This document shows, piece by piece, positions 17,053-26,896 of a stretch of 43,787 nt of DNA (positions are counted from its first letter, which is position 1; each line of letters begins with the position of its first letter). A program made the position numbers and the translations under genes. The notes below the pieces were generated by a model. It saw only the letters and a program-made list of their open reading frames with translations. It searched no databases and was not told where the DNA came from. Source of the DNA: Pseudomonadales bacterium (GTDB lineage Bacteria; Pseudomonadota; Gammaproteobacteria; Pseudomonadales; Pseudohongiellaceae); NCBI GenBank assembly GCA_022822865.1, contig JAJDYJ010000040.1, positions 1-43,787 on the forward strand. The letters run 5' to 3'.

Positions 17053-17516
17053 AGTTCCAGTTTGCTCGTGCCGGGCGCCAGTACCGAGACGATCGAGGCG
17101 CGGAAAACGACTTCCCTGCCGGCGAGCGGATGATTGAAGTCTACCTCAACTTCGGCCTCGCCGATGCCGCGAATCACCCCCGGACGGTCGAAACCGGCGG
17201 GATCCTTGAACATTACGACGCTTCCCGGCGCCAGCGGAACGAGTTCGTCCCGCAGCAGCGCGGCGAAATTCTCCGCCGGAAACCGCTGCAGATTGGCGGG
17301 ATTCACCGCCCCGAAAGCATGCTCCGGCGGCATGTTGCGCTCGATCTCATCGCCGGCTTCCAGGCCGATAAGAACCTCCTCGAAAGCCGGCGGCAGATTG
17401 CCGTCGCCGATCGTGCAGGTCGCCGGCTTGCCGGCGAAATTCGAATCGACGACCGAACCGTCAACCAGCGCCAGCGAGAAATGCAAATCTACCGTAGCGC
17501 CGTTTTCGACTTTCAT
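17046..17516 (-). CDS. fkpB: FKBP-type peptidyl-prolyl isomerase (SlpA/FkpB)
   Basis: 156 residues from ATG at 17516 (E. coli FkpB 149); the frame is open further upstream but without family sequence. It begins [25 protein letters not shown], the FKBP strand pattern, followed by [20 protein letters not shown] and the IF-insert chaperone flap ([18 protein letters not shown]), then DFNHPLAG, a hallmark of the SlyD/SlpA group. It catalyses proline isomerisation in the cytoplasm and acts as a chaperone. It lies 28 bp after ileS and directly before ispH, the classical order except that lspA is missing. Confidence 0.93.
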   Translation of the reverse strand: MKVENGATVDLHFSLALVDGSVVDSNFAGKPATCTIGDGNLPPAFEEVLIGLEAGDEIERNMPPEHAFGAVNPANLQRFPAENFAALLRDELVPLAPGSVVMFKDPAGFDRPGVIRGIGEAEVEVDFNHPLAGREVVFRASIVSVLAPGTSKLELE

Positions 17517-17544
17517 CGCCCTGGTTCGCTTTCGTGCAAGTCGC

Positions 17545-20373
17545 TCAGGCGAACAGCCGCCGCTCGCCCGCGCCCTCGATATTATCGATGCAGCGCCCGC
17601 ACAGGTCCGGATACTTCTCATGCCGGCCGACATCGGAACGATGATGCCAGCAGCGCTCGCATTTGTCGTGAGGAGACGCCGACAGGCGCACGCGCAAGCC
17701 CGGAATTTCCGTTTCCACGCTGTCCGCGCCGGCTTCGGCCAGGGAATGCGCGTCGGCGCGGGATACGATCAGGGCGAAGCGAAGTTCCTCGCCCAACTCG
17801 CGCAATTGCGCCAACAGTTCATCGTCCGCATACAGGTCGACTTCGGCGCCGAGACTCGACCCGAGGGTCTTGTCCGCGCGTTTTGCCTCGAGTTCGCGGT
17901 TGAGCGCCGCCTTGACCGCCATCACCCGGTCCCAGAACGCGTCGGGAAACTTTCCCTCTTCTTCAAATCCGGGCCCCGCCCCGTCCATGTCGGCCAACAG
18001 CACCGACGCGGCCCGCTCGCCGGGAATGTTTTCCCAGATCTCGTCGGCGGTGAAACTCAGGATCGGCGCGATCATCGGACCCAGCATTTCGAGGATGTGG
18101 TACATGGCGGTCTGGGTCGATCGCCGCGCCAGGCTATCGGCGCGAGTGGTGTATTGCCGGTCCTTGATGACGTCGAGATAGAAACCGCCCAGTTCGATCA
18201 CGCAGAAATGATGCACCTTCTGGTAGATCGCCAGGAAATTGTATTCGTGGTATTGCCCGATCACCTCGGCCAGCAGCCTTTCGGTGCGGCGTACGATCCA
18301 GTGATCGAGCGCGATCATTTGCGCGGGATCGACCGGATCTTCGTCCGGATGAAAGCCGTTCAGATTGGCGAGCATGAAACGCGCGGTATTGCGGATGCGC
18401 CGGTAGGCGTCGGCGACCTGGCCGAAAATCTGCTCGGAAACCGCCATTTCGCCGCGATAATCGGTGGCGGCGACCCACAGCCGCAGGATATCGGCGCCGT
18501 ACTTGCGAAAGATCCTGTCCGGGGCCACGGTGTTGCCGAGCGATTTCGACATCTTGCGCCCTTCGGCGTCGACGAAGAAGCCGTGGGTCAGCACTTCCCG
18601 GTAGGGAGCGCTGCCGTTCATGGCGATGGCGGTCTTGAGCGAGGACTGGAACCAGCCCCGGTGCTGATCCGAGCCTTCCAGGTAAAGATCGGCCGGATAA
18701 CGCAATTGTTCGCGCCGGTCGAGCACGGAAAAATGCGTGACGCCCGAATCGAACCAGACATCGAGGGTGTCGGTGACCTTGTCGTAGTGCCCGGCGTCGG
18801 CGCCGAGCAATTCCCCGGCATCGAGTTCGTACCAGGCGTCGATACCGCCCTGCTCCACCCGCCGGGCGACCTGTTCGAACAACTGCTGCGTGTCCGGATG
18901 CAACTCGCCGGTTTCCCGGTGCATGAACAGGGTGATCGGCACGCCCCAGGTGCGCTGCCGGGAAATGCACCAGTCCGGGCTGCCGCGCAACATCAGTTCC
19001 ATCCGCGCCCGGCCCCAACCGGGAATCCACTTGATTCCGGCCACCGCGTCGAGGGCCGAATCGAGCAATCCGCCTTCCTTCATGCCAATGAACCATTGCG
19101 GTGTCGCGCGATAGATCAATGGGGTCTTCGTGCGCCAGCAATGCGCGTAACTGTGCGTGATGCGGTCCTCGCAGACGAGTTTGCCGTTCTCTTTCAGCAC
19201 TGCGACTATGTCGGCGTCGACCTTGTAGACGTGGGCGCCGGCGAAACGTCCCGCCGCTTCGCGGAAGACGCCGTGATCGTCGATCAGATTGAGCGTCTCC
19301 AGGCCGTACTCGCGGCCGGTGTTGAAATCGTCGACGCCATGATCGGGCGCGGTATGCACCGCCCCGGTGCCGCTTTCGGTCGTGACATGTTCGCCGAGCA
19401 CGACGGGCACTTCGCGCTCGTACAGGGGATGGCGCAAGCGCTGCGATTCCAGCCGCGAACCCTTGCACGCGGCAAGTGCTTCGAATCGCTCGCAGCCGTA
19501 TCTCTGCATGACTTCCGCGATCATTTCTTCGGCGATCACGAGCAATTCCGGCCCGGCGTCGAGTTCGCAGCGGACCAGGGCGTAATCGAGCCCGGCATGG
19601 AGGCAGACCGCCTGGTTCGCCGGCAGGGTCCAGGGCGTGGTGGTCCAGATCACGACGGAGACCGGCAATTCGGAATCCGCCTTCCCTACACCTTCAAAAC
19701 AGGCCAGCAAGGCGGCGCGGTCGGCCGCGGCGAAGCGCACATCGATCGAATAGGAAGTCTTGTCCTTGAATTCGACTTCGGCCTCGGCCAGGGCCGATGC
19801 TCCCACGACGCTCCAGTACACCGGCTTGTAGCCGCGCACGAGATGACCGTTGGCGACGATTCGCGCCAGGGCGCGCACGATGTCGGCTTCGGTCTCGAAG
19901 TTCATGGTGAGATAGGGATTTTCCCAATCTCCGAGCACTCCCATGCGAATGAAGCCTGCCTTCTGAATCTCGATCTGGCCGGCGGCGTATTCGCGGCAGG
20001 CGCGGCGGAACTCGGCATGGCTGATCTTCTGCCCCGCTTTCCCCTTCTTCTTTTCGACGTTGTGCTCGATCGGCAGGCCGTGGCAGTCCCAGCCGGGAAC
20101 ATAGGGCGCGTCGAAACCCGTCATCGCCCGCGACTTGACGACGATGTCCTTGAGCGTCTTGTTGATGGCGTGACCGAGATGCAGCTCGCCGTTGGCGTAG
20201 GGCGGACCGTCGTGCAGAACGAAGCTCGGACGTCCCGCGTTCTTTTCGCAGATGGCGCGATACAGGTCGAGTTCCCGCCATTTGCGCAGGCGCTCGGGCT
20301 CGCGGTTCGCGAGGTCGGCCCGCATGGGGAAATCCGTATGCGGAAGGTTCAGGGTGTCCTTGTACTTGCTCAT
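17545..20373 (-). CDS. ileS: Isoleucyl-tRNA synthetase
   Basis: 942 residues (E. coli 938) from ATG at 20373 ([11 protein letters not shown]). Class I synthetase: HLGH at residues 65-68 within [13 protein letters not shown], an editing domain ([23 protein letters not shown]), KMSKSLGN near residue 600, and a C-terminal zinc ribbon with four cysteines (CERCWHH...DLCGRCI) needed by this bacterial type. It charges tRNA-Ile and clears valine errors. Located 22 bp after ribF and 28 bp before fkpB, all on the minus strand. lspA, which normally follows ileS and often overlaps it, is not there. Confidence 0.97.
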   Translation of the reverse strand: MSKYKDTLNLPHTDFPMRADLANREPERLRKWRELDLYRAICEKNAGRPSFVLHDGPPYANGELHLGHAINKTLKDIVVKSRAMTGFDAPYVPGWDCHGLPIEHNVEKKKGKAGQKISHAEFRRACREYAAGQIEIQKAGFIRMGVLGDWENPYLTMNFETEADIVRALARIVANGHLVRGYKPVYWSVVGASALAEAEVEFKDKTSYSIDVRFAAADRAALLACFEGVGKADSELPVSVVIWTTTPWTLPANQAVCLHAGLDYALVRCELDAGPELLVIAEEMIAEVMQRYGCERFEALAACKGSRLESQRLRHPLYEREVPVVLGEHVTTESGTGAVHTAPDHGVDDFNTGREYGLETLNLIDDHGVFREAAGRFAGAHVYKVDADIVAVLKENGKLVCEDRITHSYAHCWRTKTPLIYRATPQWFIGMKEGGLLDSALDAVAGIKWIPGWGRARMELMLRGSPDWCISRQRTWGVPITLFMHRETGELHPDTQQLFEQVARRVEQGGIDAWYELDAGELLGADAGHYDKVTDTLDVWFDSGVTHFSVLDRREQLRYPADLYLEGSDQHRGWFQSSLKTAIAMNGSAPYREVLTHGFFVDAEGRKMSKSLGNTVAPDRIFRKYGADILRLWVAATDYRGEMAVSEQIFGQVADAYRRIRNTARFMLANLNGFHPDEDPVDPAQMIALDHWIVRRTERLLAEVIGQYHEYNFLAIYQKVHHFCVIELGGFYLDVIKDRQYTTRADSLARRSTQTAMYHILEMLGPMIAPILSFTADEIWENIPGERAASVLLADMDGAGPGFEEEGKFPDAFWDRVMAVKAALNRELEAKRADKTLGSSLGAEVDLYADDELLAQLRELGEELRFALIVSRADAHSLAEAGADSVETEIPGLRVRLSASPHDKCERCWHHRSDVGRHEKYPDLCGRCIDNIEGAGERRLFA

Positions 20374-20395
20374 TACTATAGTTTCGGCAGTCTTC

Positions 20396-21337
20396 CTAAA
20401 ATGCCGCGTCTGCCAGAACGCGCCTGATTTTCTCCACGTCGGCTGCGATCTGCCGCCGCAACTCCTCCATTGAGGCGAACTTTTCCTCGTCTCGTATCTT
20501 CTGCCGGAAAACGACTTCGATGGTCTGGCCGTAAAGCTCGCCTTCGAAATCCAGCAGATGCGCTTCCAGCACCGGCTCGCCTGCATCGGTTACCGTCGGG
20601 CGATAACCGATACTTACCGCCGCCGGATACTCGCCGCCAGGTGTCTTCGCCGTGCAGGCATAGATTCCATGCAACGGAATCCGCCGCTGCGGCAATTCGA
20701 TATTGCAGGTGGGGAAACCCAGCTTCGCGCCGAGTTGCTCGCCCCTGGCAACCGTGCCGCGAATCGAAAACGGGCGTCCCAACAATTTCCCGGCCATGGC
20801 AAAATCGCCCCGCGCCAGATTCTGCCGCACCAGGGTGCTGCTGACGCGCGCGCCATCGACTTCCCGCGCCAGGGTCCGATGGACGCTGAAGTCGAACTCC
20901 CTGCCCTTGCGTTCGAGCAGGGCGAAATCGCCCGTCCGCCGATAGCCGAAACGAAAATCGTCGCCGACGATAAGCGCGGCCACACCCAGACCTTCGACGA
21001 GAATGCGCCGGACATAGTCTTCCGCGAAAGTGCGGCTCATTTCCGCATCGAAGCGCAATACGAAGCAGAAATCGACGCCGCATTCCTCAAGCAGCCGCAA
21101 CTTCTCCCGCTTGTCCATCAGCCGCGCCGGGCAGTCTCCGTCGGCGCCGGCGAAAAATTCTTCAGGGTGCGGCTCGATCACGATCACGAGCGCCGGCAGG
21201 CCCTTTTCCCGCGCCTGCTCCCGCAATTGATCGATTATGAGCTGGTGGCCGAGGTGGACTCCGTCGAATTTTCCGATCGTGGCCACGCATCGTCCATGCT
21301 TGCGGGAAAAACTGCTGGCGTCTTCAACGAGAATCAC
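20396..21337 (-). CDS. ribF: Bifunctional riboflavin kinase / FAD synthetase
   Basis: 313 residues with a GTG start at 21337, matching the family length (E. coli 313). The N-terminal adenylyltransferase domain carries [13 protein letters not shown] (nucleotidyltransferase HxGH motif) and [11 protein letters not shown]. The C-terminal riboflavin kinase domain carries [18 protein letters not shown] and GIYACTA. It converts riboflavin to FMN and FMN to FAD. First gene of the ribF-ileS-fkpB-ispH operon, with a predicted promoter just upstream; the position before ileS is conserved in gammaproteobacteria. Confidence 0.95.
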   Translation of the reverse strand: MILVEDASSFSRKHGRCVATIGKFDGVHLGHQLIIDQLREQAREKGLPALVIVIEPHPEEFFAGADGDCPARLMDKREKLRLLEECGVDFCFVLRFDAEMSRTFAEDYVRRILVEGLGVAALIVGDDFRFGYRRTGDFALLERKGREFDFSVHRTLAREVDGARVSSTLVRQNLARGDFAMAGKLLGRPFSIRGTVARGEQLGAKLGFPTCNIELPQRRIPLHGIYACTAKTPGGEYPAAVSIGYRPTVTDAGEPVLEAHLLDFEGELYGQTIEVVFRQKIRDEEKFASMEELRRQIAADVEKIRRVLADAAF

Positions 21338-21368
21338 GGCGCGAGCCCGGCCTGCGCAAAAGGCGGGG

Positions 21369-21396
21369 ATTATACCTTCTTTACCATGTGAGTCGG
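21369..21396 (-). promoter_or_regulatory. Predicted promoter of ribF-ileS-fkpB-ispH
   Basis: On the minus strand a perfect TATAAT (21374-21369) is preceded at 16 bp by a weak -35 (CCGACT, 3/6). It sits 31 bp upstream of the ribF GTG and 42 bp below the end of the previous small gene, the only non-coding gap available to drive this operon. Confidence 0.5.
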
Positions 21397-21416
21397 CGAC
21401 GGATCGATGCAGACGG

Positions 21417-21638
21417 CTATTCTTTCCTGTCTCGCAGGCCGGCCAGTCCGCGTCGGATCAGATAACGGGCGATGGCGAGCAGGCAGGCGATAAGCACGAT
21501 CTGTCCGATCAGCAGATGCACCACGGAAATCGTGTCGTTCATGCTCACCATCATGACCATGCCGCCAACGGTAATCGCGGCCAGTCCGGTCAGCGCCAGG
21601 GCGCCGAGGATTTGCAGCAGGGCGAGAAGTTTCTTCAT
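21417..21638 (-). CDS. 73-residue membrane protein, unknown
   Basis: Two hydrophobic segments (LALLQILGALALTGLAAITV and VVHLLIGQIVLIACLLAIARYL) with a short loop VMMVSMNDTIS and a basic, cytoplasm-favouring tail (IRRGLAGLRDRKE). The ATG overlaps the TGA of the acyltransferase gene (ATGA), a strong sign of a real, co-translated gene. I do not recognise the family. As the last gene of the ATP-grasp/acyltransferase operon it might anchor or help that enzyme pair at the inner membrane; this is conjecture. Confidence 0.65.
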   Translation of the reverse strand: MKKLLALLQILGALALTGLAAITVGGMVMMVSMNDTISVVHLLIGQIVLIACLLAIARYLIRRGLAGLRDRKE

Positions 21639-23389
21639 CCAACCGACGCGAGATCAGCCAGCTTGTGGCGGGAATAGAACTTGCGTGACCCGTCGGCGCC
21701 CATGAAACGCGTGACCGTCTTGGGATCGGTTCGGCGCACATCGACGATGATCAGGCCTTCGAGCGAATTGTTGAAATCCGAATGGATATTGAAACAGACC
21801 ATGCGTCCCTTCAGCGACAGGTAATGCCGCAACAGGACGGGCACCGCCTTGCCCGGGTCGCAACGGCCGATGAGCTTGCCGAGCATCTTGATATTGACCA
21901 GTTCCTTGAGCATGTCCTCGGACCAGACCCGGTGCGCGATCCGGTGCGGGGTCAGGGGCTTGACCAGGGGCACGAATTCGCTGGCCTTGAAATTGGTGAG
22001 CAAGGCATCGGCGATCAGCGCCCGGGCGAGGTCGCTGTATTCGCGCGAGATGCTCACCGAGCCGAACAGGGTGTGATATTGCGGGCGGTCCACCAGCACC
22101 CGGCCGATACCGCGCCAGAGCAGGGTAAGCGAGTCCGGACGCCGCTGATAGTCGGGATGGATGAACGAGCGGCCCATCTCTATCGCCGAGCCGAGCCGCT
22201 TGATGAAGGCCTGGTCGTAGCGGTAGAGGGAACGGCTGTAGAGCCCCTTCACGCCGTGCTCGCGAACGATTTCGTCCACGAGTCCGACCCGGTAGGCGCC
22301 GGCGATCCGGTCGTTTTTCTTGTCCCAGAGAAACAGGTGCAGGTAGTGCGGGTCGAACTGGTCCGAATCACGGGTCAGGCCGGTGCCTTCGCCTACCGCG
22401 CGGAAAGTGATTTCCCGCGCCACGGCAATCATTTCCATGACGATGCCCAGGCGTTCGTAAGGCGCGCAATAGACGTCGAAATCGTCGTGTTCGATCAGGC
22501 GGAACTCTTCGAGACCGGCCAGGGCAGTGGCCAGTTCCCCGCTCGTGGCGACCGGACTGATGTCTTCCACATGCCGCTCGAATCTTGCCGGCGCCGGCTC
22601 GGGACGGTTCGCCAGCGCTTCGGTGCTCACGCGCAGATACTCGGTAATCGCCCTGGGCTTTTTCAGCAGGCGCAATTCCTGGGCGAGTACGGGCTTGCCG
22701 AGGGTGAGTTCCAGCGTGAAGCCTTTCTTGTTCGCCAGTTGCCTGGGCAGCAGCACGGTGCGCAGGCGTGGATGGACCAGGCCGGCGAGATAGAAATACG
22801 CGCTGTTGTATCCGTTGACATGCACCGGCACGCAGGCGCATTCGTAGCGCTTGATCAATTGCCCCGCCAGCCGATTCCATTTGCGGTCCTGGATGCGGCG
22901 TTCGCGCAATTCGATCGCCGAAACCATGCCCGCCGGGAACAGCAGCACCGCTCCGCCGCCGCGTAGATGCTCGTGCACCTGCTTGACGCCTTTTACGTTG
23001 CCGCCGGCCGCATCGGCCGACAATACGTTGACGCCGATGAAAAGCGGCGCCAGTTCGGGTATGCGCCGCAACAGTTCATTCGTCAGCACCTGCAGATCGG
23101 GCCGGATCCTGAGCAATATCCTGGCAAGGGCGATACCCTCGAGACCGCCCAGCGGATGATTGGCCACGATCAGCAGCGGGCCATTGCGCGGAATCTGCTC
23201 CAGGTGATGTTCGTTGTTGATCTTGAGGCTGACGCCGAGCGAATCGAGCGAAAACTGCAGAAAATCTTCCGGGTTCAATCCAGGGGGCCGGACATCGTAA
23301 ATATCCCCCAACTGGCCCAGACCCAGCAGCTTTTCGGCAAGCGCGGCCAACGCCCGCGGTTTGAAATTCAGGCGGCAGGGATTAGTCAT
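21635..23389 (-). CDS. Two-domain acyltransferase, PlsC-like plus OlsB-like GNAT (OlsF-like)
   Basis: 584 residues from ATG at 23389, which overlaps the TAA of the ATP-grasp gene by 8 bp (ATGACTAA). The first 280 residues are a lysophosphatidate-type acyltransferase with VANHPLGGLEGIAL at about 75-88 (His78, acidic residue Glu84) and LLFPAGMVSA. The C-terminal half is an OlsB-type GNAT: FRAVGEGTG, LFLWDKKNDRIAGAYRVG, GLYSRSL, IEMGRSFIHPDYQ, FGSVSIS. This arrangement matches OlsF, which N-acylates ornithine and then O-acylates the product to make ornithine lipid. The amino-acid substrate here may differ, given the partner ATP-grasp ligase. Confidence 0.85.
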   Translation of the reverse strand: MTNPCRLNFKPRALAALAEKLLGLGQLGDIYDVRPPGLNPEDFLQFSLDSLGVSLKINNEHHLEQIPRNGPLLIVANHPLGGLEGIALARILLRIRPDLQVLTNELLRRIPELAPLFIGVNVLSADAAGGNVKGVKQVHEHLRGGGAVLLFPAGMVSAIELRERRIQDRKWNRLAGQLIKRYECACVPVHVNGYNSAYFYLAGLVHPRLRTVLLPRQLANKKGFTLELTLGKPVLAQELRLLKKPRAITEYLRVSTEALANRPEPAPARFERHVEDISPVATSGELATALAGLEEFRLIEHDDFDVYCAPYERLGIVMEMIAVAREITFRAVGEGTGLTRDSDQFDPHYLHLFLWDKKNDRIAGAYRVGLVDEIVREHGVKGLYSRSLYRYDQAFIKRLGSAIEMGRSFIHPDYQRRPDSLTLLWRGIGRVLVDRPQYHTLFGSVSISREYSDLARALIADALLTNFKASEFVPLVKPLTPHRIAHRVWSEDMLKELVNIKMLGKLIGRCDPGKAVPVLLRHYLSLKGRMVCFNIHSDFNNSLEGLIIVDVRRTDPKTVTRFMGADGSRKFYSRHKLADLASVG

Positions 23390-24515
23390 TGGCGGGATAC
23401 CGCTTAACCAATTGCAACTCGTGGCGCCACGCTTTGTAGAGCGGCCATAAGCCGGGCGGTTTGCAGCCGCGTTTCCTGTGCGCTGCTCCAAGTTTAAATA
23501 GCGTTCGATATTGCTGCAATAGCGTTTTCACGGCATCGAAAAATCCGGTCCGGCGGTCCCAGATATGGATCGATTCGGAACTTGCGCCGTTGATTTCGAC
23601 GATCTGCAGGCCGCGGCCCGCTTGCAGGCTTTCGACATCGCGGAACTTGATATCGAGCCGGCCGTAATAAAAGCCCGGGATATCGTCGAAAATCCGGTCG
23701 AGCGCCCGAGTCAGTTCCGTGGTGGCGAGATGGGCGCCGTCACGAAAAACCGCACCGCGACAATGGCTCGCCGAGAATACGAGTCGCCAGGGACTGCCGG
23801 CGGGAATCACTTCATGCCAATGTGCGGCATTGCGTTCTTCGTAAAGATGCGGCACACCGCCCGCGCGCGGGTCGGCCGCCACGAGTTCGGCAAGGGTATG
23901 CACGCCGTCGCCGACGACATAGGGCGTATATTTCAGCGTCAGCGAGGTAATCCGGCCCTGCTCGCTGACCGGGTCGCGCACATAGAACACGCCGGCTTCC
24001 GCTTCGAAGTCGCTCAATCGCTGCAACATCAGCGAACCGCCGGGCGGAAACCCTTCCAGGCAGGATTCGAGCGCCGCGCCGTCGCGCAACAACTTGACGC
24101 CCGCGCCGCGGCAGCCGATGTCGGGCTTGCCGACCACGGGAAAGGACAATCCGGCCGCGGCCATGGCTGCTTCGGCCCGCTCGCGCTGGACGGACGGAGC
24201 ATCGCCGCCGGTCTCGAACACGATCCAGGGCAAGATCGACTGGCTCGCAGTCTCTCCGGCCAGCTTCAGAATCGCGGACTTCGGCACGCCGACCATGCCC
24301 GATAGCGGCACCGCGGGATTGGCGATCAGGGGCAGGCTCATGCTGCGGTAACGCAGGCCGAGCAACAGGCACTGGGCCGCGACCGGGATGTACATCAGCC
24401 ACGTCGGCCAGAATTCAAAAAAGGAAAAAGCGCGCCCGCCGAGATCCAGCGCCGGCATGCCTTCCGGCACATGGGCGGCCTCTTCGGAAGTTGGCTGTTT
24501 CGAATCCCGTGTCAA
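23382..24515 (-). CDS. ATP-grasp ligase with membrane-associated N-terminus
   Basis: 377 residues. A TTG start at 24515 is chosen: it overlaps the preceding TGA (TTGA) and has GGGAG 6 nt upstream; a GTG at residue 16 or ATG at residue 20 remain possible. Residues 30-60 are hydrophobic and aromatic (FFEFWPTWLMYIPVAAQCLL), followed by an ATP-grasp fold: FPVVGKPDIGCRGAGVKLL (nucleotide-binding Lys), then FYYGRLDIKF and GLQIVEINGASSES with the Mg-binding Asp/Glu/Asn. ATP-grasp enzymes join a carboxylate to an amine through an acyl-phosphate. Substrates unknown. It is fused by overlaps to transporter genes before it and an OlsF-like acyltransferase after it. Confidence 0.75.
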   Translation of the reverse strand: MTRDSKQPTSEEAAHVPEGMPALDLGGRAFSFFEFWPTWLMYIPVAAQCLLLGLRYRSMSLPLIANPAVPLSGMVGVPKSAILKLAGETASQSILPWIVFETGGDAPSVQRERAEAAMAAAGLSFPVVGKPDIGCRGAGVKLLRDGAALESCLEGFPPGGSLMLQRLSDFEAEAGVFYVRDPVSEQGRITSLTLKYTPYVVGDGVHTLAELVAADPRAGGVPHLYEERNAAHWHEVIPAGSPWRLVFSASHCRGAVFRDGAHLATTELTRALDRIFDDIPGFYYGRLDIKFRDVESLQAGRGLQIVEINGASSESIHIWDRRTGFFDAVKTLLQQYRTLFKLGAAHRKRGCKPPGLWPLYKAWRHELQLVKRYPAND

Positions 24516-26056
24516 AACCCGCTCCCGTCGAGGTTGTGAATCGCGCCGCGCAGGTATTCCACGGCCTCGCGGACGGAGCGGCCTTCGACGTCGACGATGC
24601 GGTTGGCTTCGCGCATTACTTCGTCGGGGATACGGCCGACGAGATCGGCCAGCGCGGCGACAAAGTCGGGGTTTTGCGCCGCTTCGGCGGAAGCGAGCAG
24701 GAAACCGTCATAAGGCAGCATGGCGTTGCGGGGGTCTTCGAGCACGAGCAGGTCGAAATGGGCGATTCTGCCGTCACTCGTGTATGCGGTGATGAGGTCC
24801 ACCTGGCGTTCGTCGACGGCGGTGTACATCAAGGTCGTGTCGAAAGTGAGCTTCCGGTCGAAGTCGATGCCGTAGGTATCGCGCACCGAGATCCATTCGG
24901 GACGGCCGAAGAACTCGAGGTCGCCGCCGGCCGTGAGTTGCCGGGCAACGGGTATCAGGTCTTCGATGGAGTTCACGCCGAGTTCGGCCGCCCGATCCTT
25001 GCGCATGGCGAGAGCGTACAGGTTCTGGAAGCCGATTTCGCCGATCACGGTCATGCCGTCGGTGGTTTCGACGAAGTCGACGACTTCGGCGAGCACTTCG
25101 GCCCGCCCCGGATTGTCGTTCCGGTTCATGATGTTCGCCCAGACCGTACCGCTGTATTCGAGATAGGCGTCGACGGCGCTGTTGGACGCGGCCTCGTATA
25201 TCACCTGGGTGCCGAGGCCAAGACGCTGGTCGACGCGGAAACCCGCTTCCTCGAGTTCCTCGGCCAGCAGTCCGGCGATGATGTGCTGCTCGGTGAAACC
25301 CTTGCCGCCGACGACGAAATCCGCTTCGGGTTCGGGCAGCAGGCTCCAGGCGGATACGCCGGCGCCCAGCAATACCGCGCCGGCAACGGCGGCGAACACC
25401 CGGCGGTAGCGGCCGGCAATCTCTTCGTCGTTGCGATTTTCCACGAGCCACTGAATGCCGCCGATGATGGCGTCGAGAATCACCGCCATGAATGCGGCGG
25501 CGATGCTGCCCACGGTTACCGCGACGAGATTGCGCGTCTGCAGGCCGGTAAAGATGTAGTTGCCGAGACTGGTGGCGCCTACCAGGGTGGAAAGCGTCGC
25601 CAGCCCCACAGTCCAGACGGCGGCGGTGCGGATGCCCGCGATGATGACCGGCAGGGCCAGCGGCAGCCTGACGCGCGTCAGGATCTGGGTGCGCGACATG
25701 CCGATGCCGCGGGCTGCTTCGACGATGTCGTCGGCGACGGTTTCCAGGCCGGTGACGGTATTGCGCACGATCGGCAGCATGCTGTAGAGCAAGAGGGCGA
25801 TCAGCGCCGGCAACAAGCCGATGCGGCCGCCGAGGGCGGCGACGGTCAAGGCGAGAATGGCCACGCTCGGGATCGTCTGCAAGACGCTGACGGAAATCAG
25901 CAAGGGGCGTTTCAACGCAGGCTGCCGGTTGGCGAGAATGCCCAGCGGCACGCTGACGGCGATGCCGAGACTCAGGGCGATCAGGGTCAGCAGCAGATGC
26001 CCTTCGAGATACTCGGGCAAGAGCAGCAACTGTTCGCGCAAGTTGTCGCCGATCAT
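24512..26056 (-). CDS. Osmoprotectant-type ABC transporter permease/substrate-binding fusion
   Basis: 514 residues. Residues 1-220 are an OpuCB/ProW-type permease (five to six helices; IALSLGIAVSVPLGILA; the EAA-like loop ETVADDIVEAARGIGMSRTQ). Another helix follows (VFAAVAGAVLLGAGVSAW), then an OpuC/OsmF-type binding domain (DFVVGGKGFTEQHIIAGLLA; AYLEYSGT; ITAYTSDGRIAHFDL; PYDGFLL). The binding domain is thus tethered to the permease on the periplasmic side. Family ligands are glycine betaine, choline, carnitine and similar zwitterions. The ATG overlaps the ATPase stop (ATGA) and the 3' end overlaps the ATP-grasp start. Permease/receptor fusions are known in this family. Confidence 0.9.
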   Translation of the reverse strand: MIGDNLREQLLLLPEYLEGHLLLTLIALSLGIAVSVPLGILANRQPALKRPLLISVSVLQTIPSVAILALTVAALGGRIGLLPALIALLLYSMLPIVRNTVTGLETVADDIVEAARGIGMSRTQILTRVRLPLALPVIIAGIRTAAVWTVGLATLSTLVGATSLGNYIFTGLQTRNLVAVTVGSIAAAFMAVILDAIIGGIQWLVENRNDEEIAGRYRRVFAAVAGAVLLGAGVSAWSLLPEPEADFVVGGKGFTEQHIIAGLLAEELEEAGFRVDQRLGLGTQVIYEAASNSAVDAYLEYSGTVWANIMNRNDNPGRAEVLAEVVDFVETTDGMTVIGEIGFQNLYALAMRKDRAAELGVNSIEDLIPVARQLTAGGDLEFFGRPEWISVRDTYGIDFDRKLTFDTTLMYTAVDERQVDLITAYTSDGRIAHFDLLVLEDPRNAMLPYDGFLLASAEAAQNPDFVAALADLVGRIPDEVMREANRIVDVEGRSVREAVEYLRGAIHNLDGSGF

Positions 26057-26832
26057 GGCCGGGCGCTCTCTTCCCGGATCAGGCGGTCGAGCCGGATCGC
26101 CTCCTGCCGGGGCATTTCCACCATTTCGCTGACGTAGCCGTGTTCGGGCTCCATGAGCAATTCGTGGGGCGTGCCGACCTGCAGCACCTCGCCTTCCTTC
26201 ATGACCGCGATGCGATCCGCGAGCAACAGGGCTTCCATCATGTCGTGGGTGACCAGAATCACCGTCAGGTCGAGCTTGCGCTGGATCGCCCTGAACTCGT
26301 CCCGCAATTGCCCCCTGGTTACCGGGTCGAGGGCGCCGAAGGGTTCGTCCATGAGCACCACGTCGGGCGAAGCCGCCAGCGCCCGGGCAACGCCGACCCG
26401 TTGCTGCTGGCCGCCGGAGAGCTGCATCGGATTGCGCTCGCCGTATTCCTTCGCCGGCAGGCCGACGAGTTCGAGCGCCTCGCGGCAGCGGCGATCGGTC
26501 TCTTCCCGGGTCCACTGCAGGAGCCGCGGCACGGCCGCGACGTTTTCCATGACGGTGTAATGGGGAAAGAGGCCGATGCCCTGGAAGACATAACCGATGT
26601 TGCGCCGCAGGACCTCGGGATTGCGATCCATGACGTCGCGGCCGCCGACGAAAACCTGCCCGGCGTCGACTTCTTCGAGCCGGTTGATCATCTTGAGCGT
26701 GGTGGTCTTGCCGCAGCCGGACTCGCCGATGAGACCCAGCAATTCGCCCTTTTCGATCGTGAGGTTTACGCCGGCGACCGCGAGCGTCGCGCCGTTATCG
26801 TAGCTCTTGCTGACGTTGCGTAGCTCGATCAT
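26053..26832 (-). CDS. Osmoprotectant-type ABC transporter ATPase
   Basis: 259 residues from ATG at 26832. Walker A GESGCGKTTT (about 36-45), Q-loop FQGIGLFPHYTVMENV, signature LSGGQQQR, Walker B VVLMDEPFGALD and switch His in VTHDMMEAL are all intact. It powers the permease/receptor fusion encoded next. The OpuCA/ProV ATPases that sense osmolarity carry extra C-terminal domains (two CBS modules); this protein ends right after the ATPase core, so that control is absent. First gene of the five-gene overlapping operon. A TTG at 26853 is an alternative start. Confidence 0.92.
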   Translation of the reverse strand: MIELRNVSKSYDNGATLAVAGVNLTIEKGELLGLIGESGCGKTTTLKMINRLEEVDAGQVFVGGRDVMDRNPEVLRRNIGYVFQGIGLFPHYTVMENVAAVPRLLQWTREETDRRCREALELVGLPAKEYGERNPMQLSGGQQQRVGVARALAASPDVVLMDEPFGALDPVTRGQLRDEFRAIQRKLDLTVILVTHDMMEALLLADRIAVMKEGEVLQVGTPHELLMEPEHGYVSEMVEMPRQEAIRLDRLIREESARP

Positions 26833-26896
26833 ACGCAACGGAGCATACTTCAATTCCGTTTGTTGCGCTCGGTGGGAGAATTCTTCAACGGCGTGA

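Noticed and set aside
17134..20427. Open frame of 1097 codons on the plus strand opposite ileS
   Set aside because: It is the exact antisense of a clear isoleucyl-tRNA synthetase; GC-rich codon bias leaves few stops on the other strand. The product shows no domain or motif.
24491..26137. Open frame of 548 codons opposite the permease/binding-protein fusion
   Set aside because: Antisense of an intact ABC transporter gene; no ribosome-binding site and no family pattern.
26832..26853. Five-codon leader frame (ATGCTCCGTTGCGTATGA) overlapping the ABC ATPase start
   Set aside because: Possible translational leader, but so short that chance is the simpler explanation; no supporting ribosome-binding site or repeat pattern.
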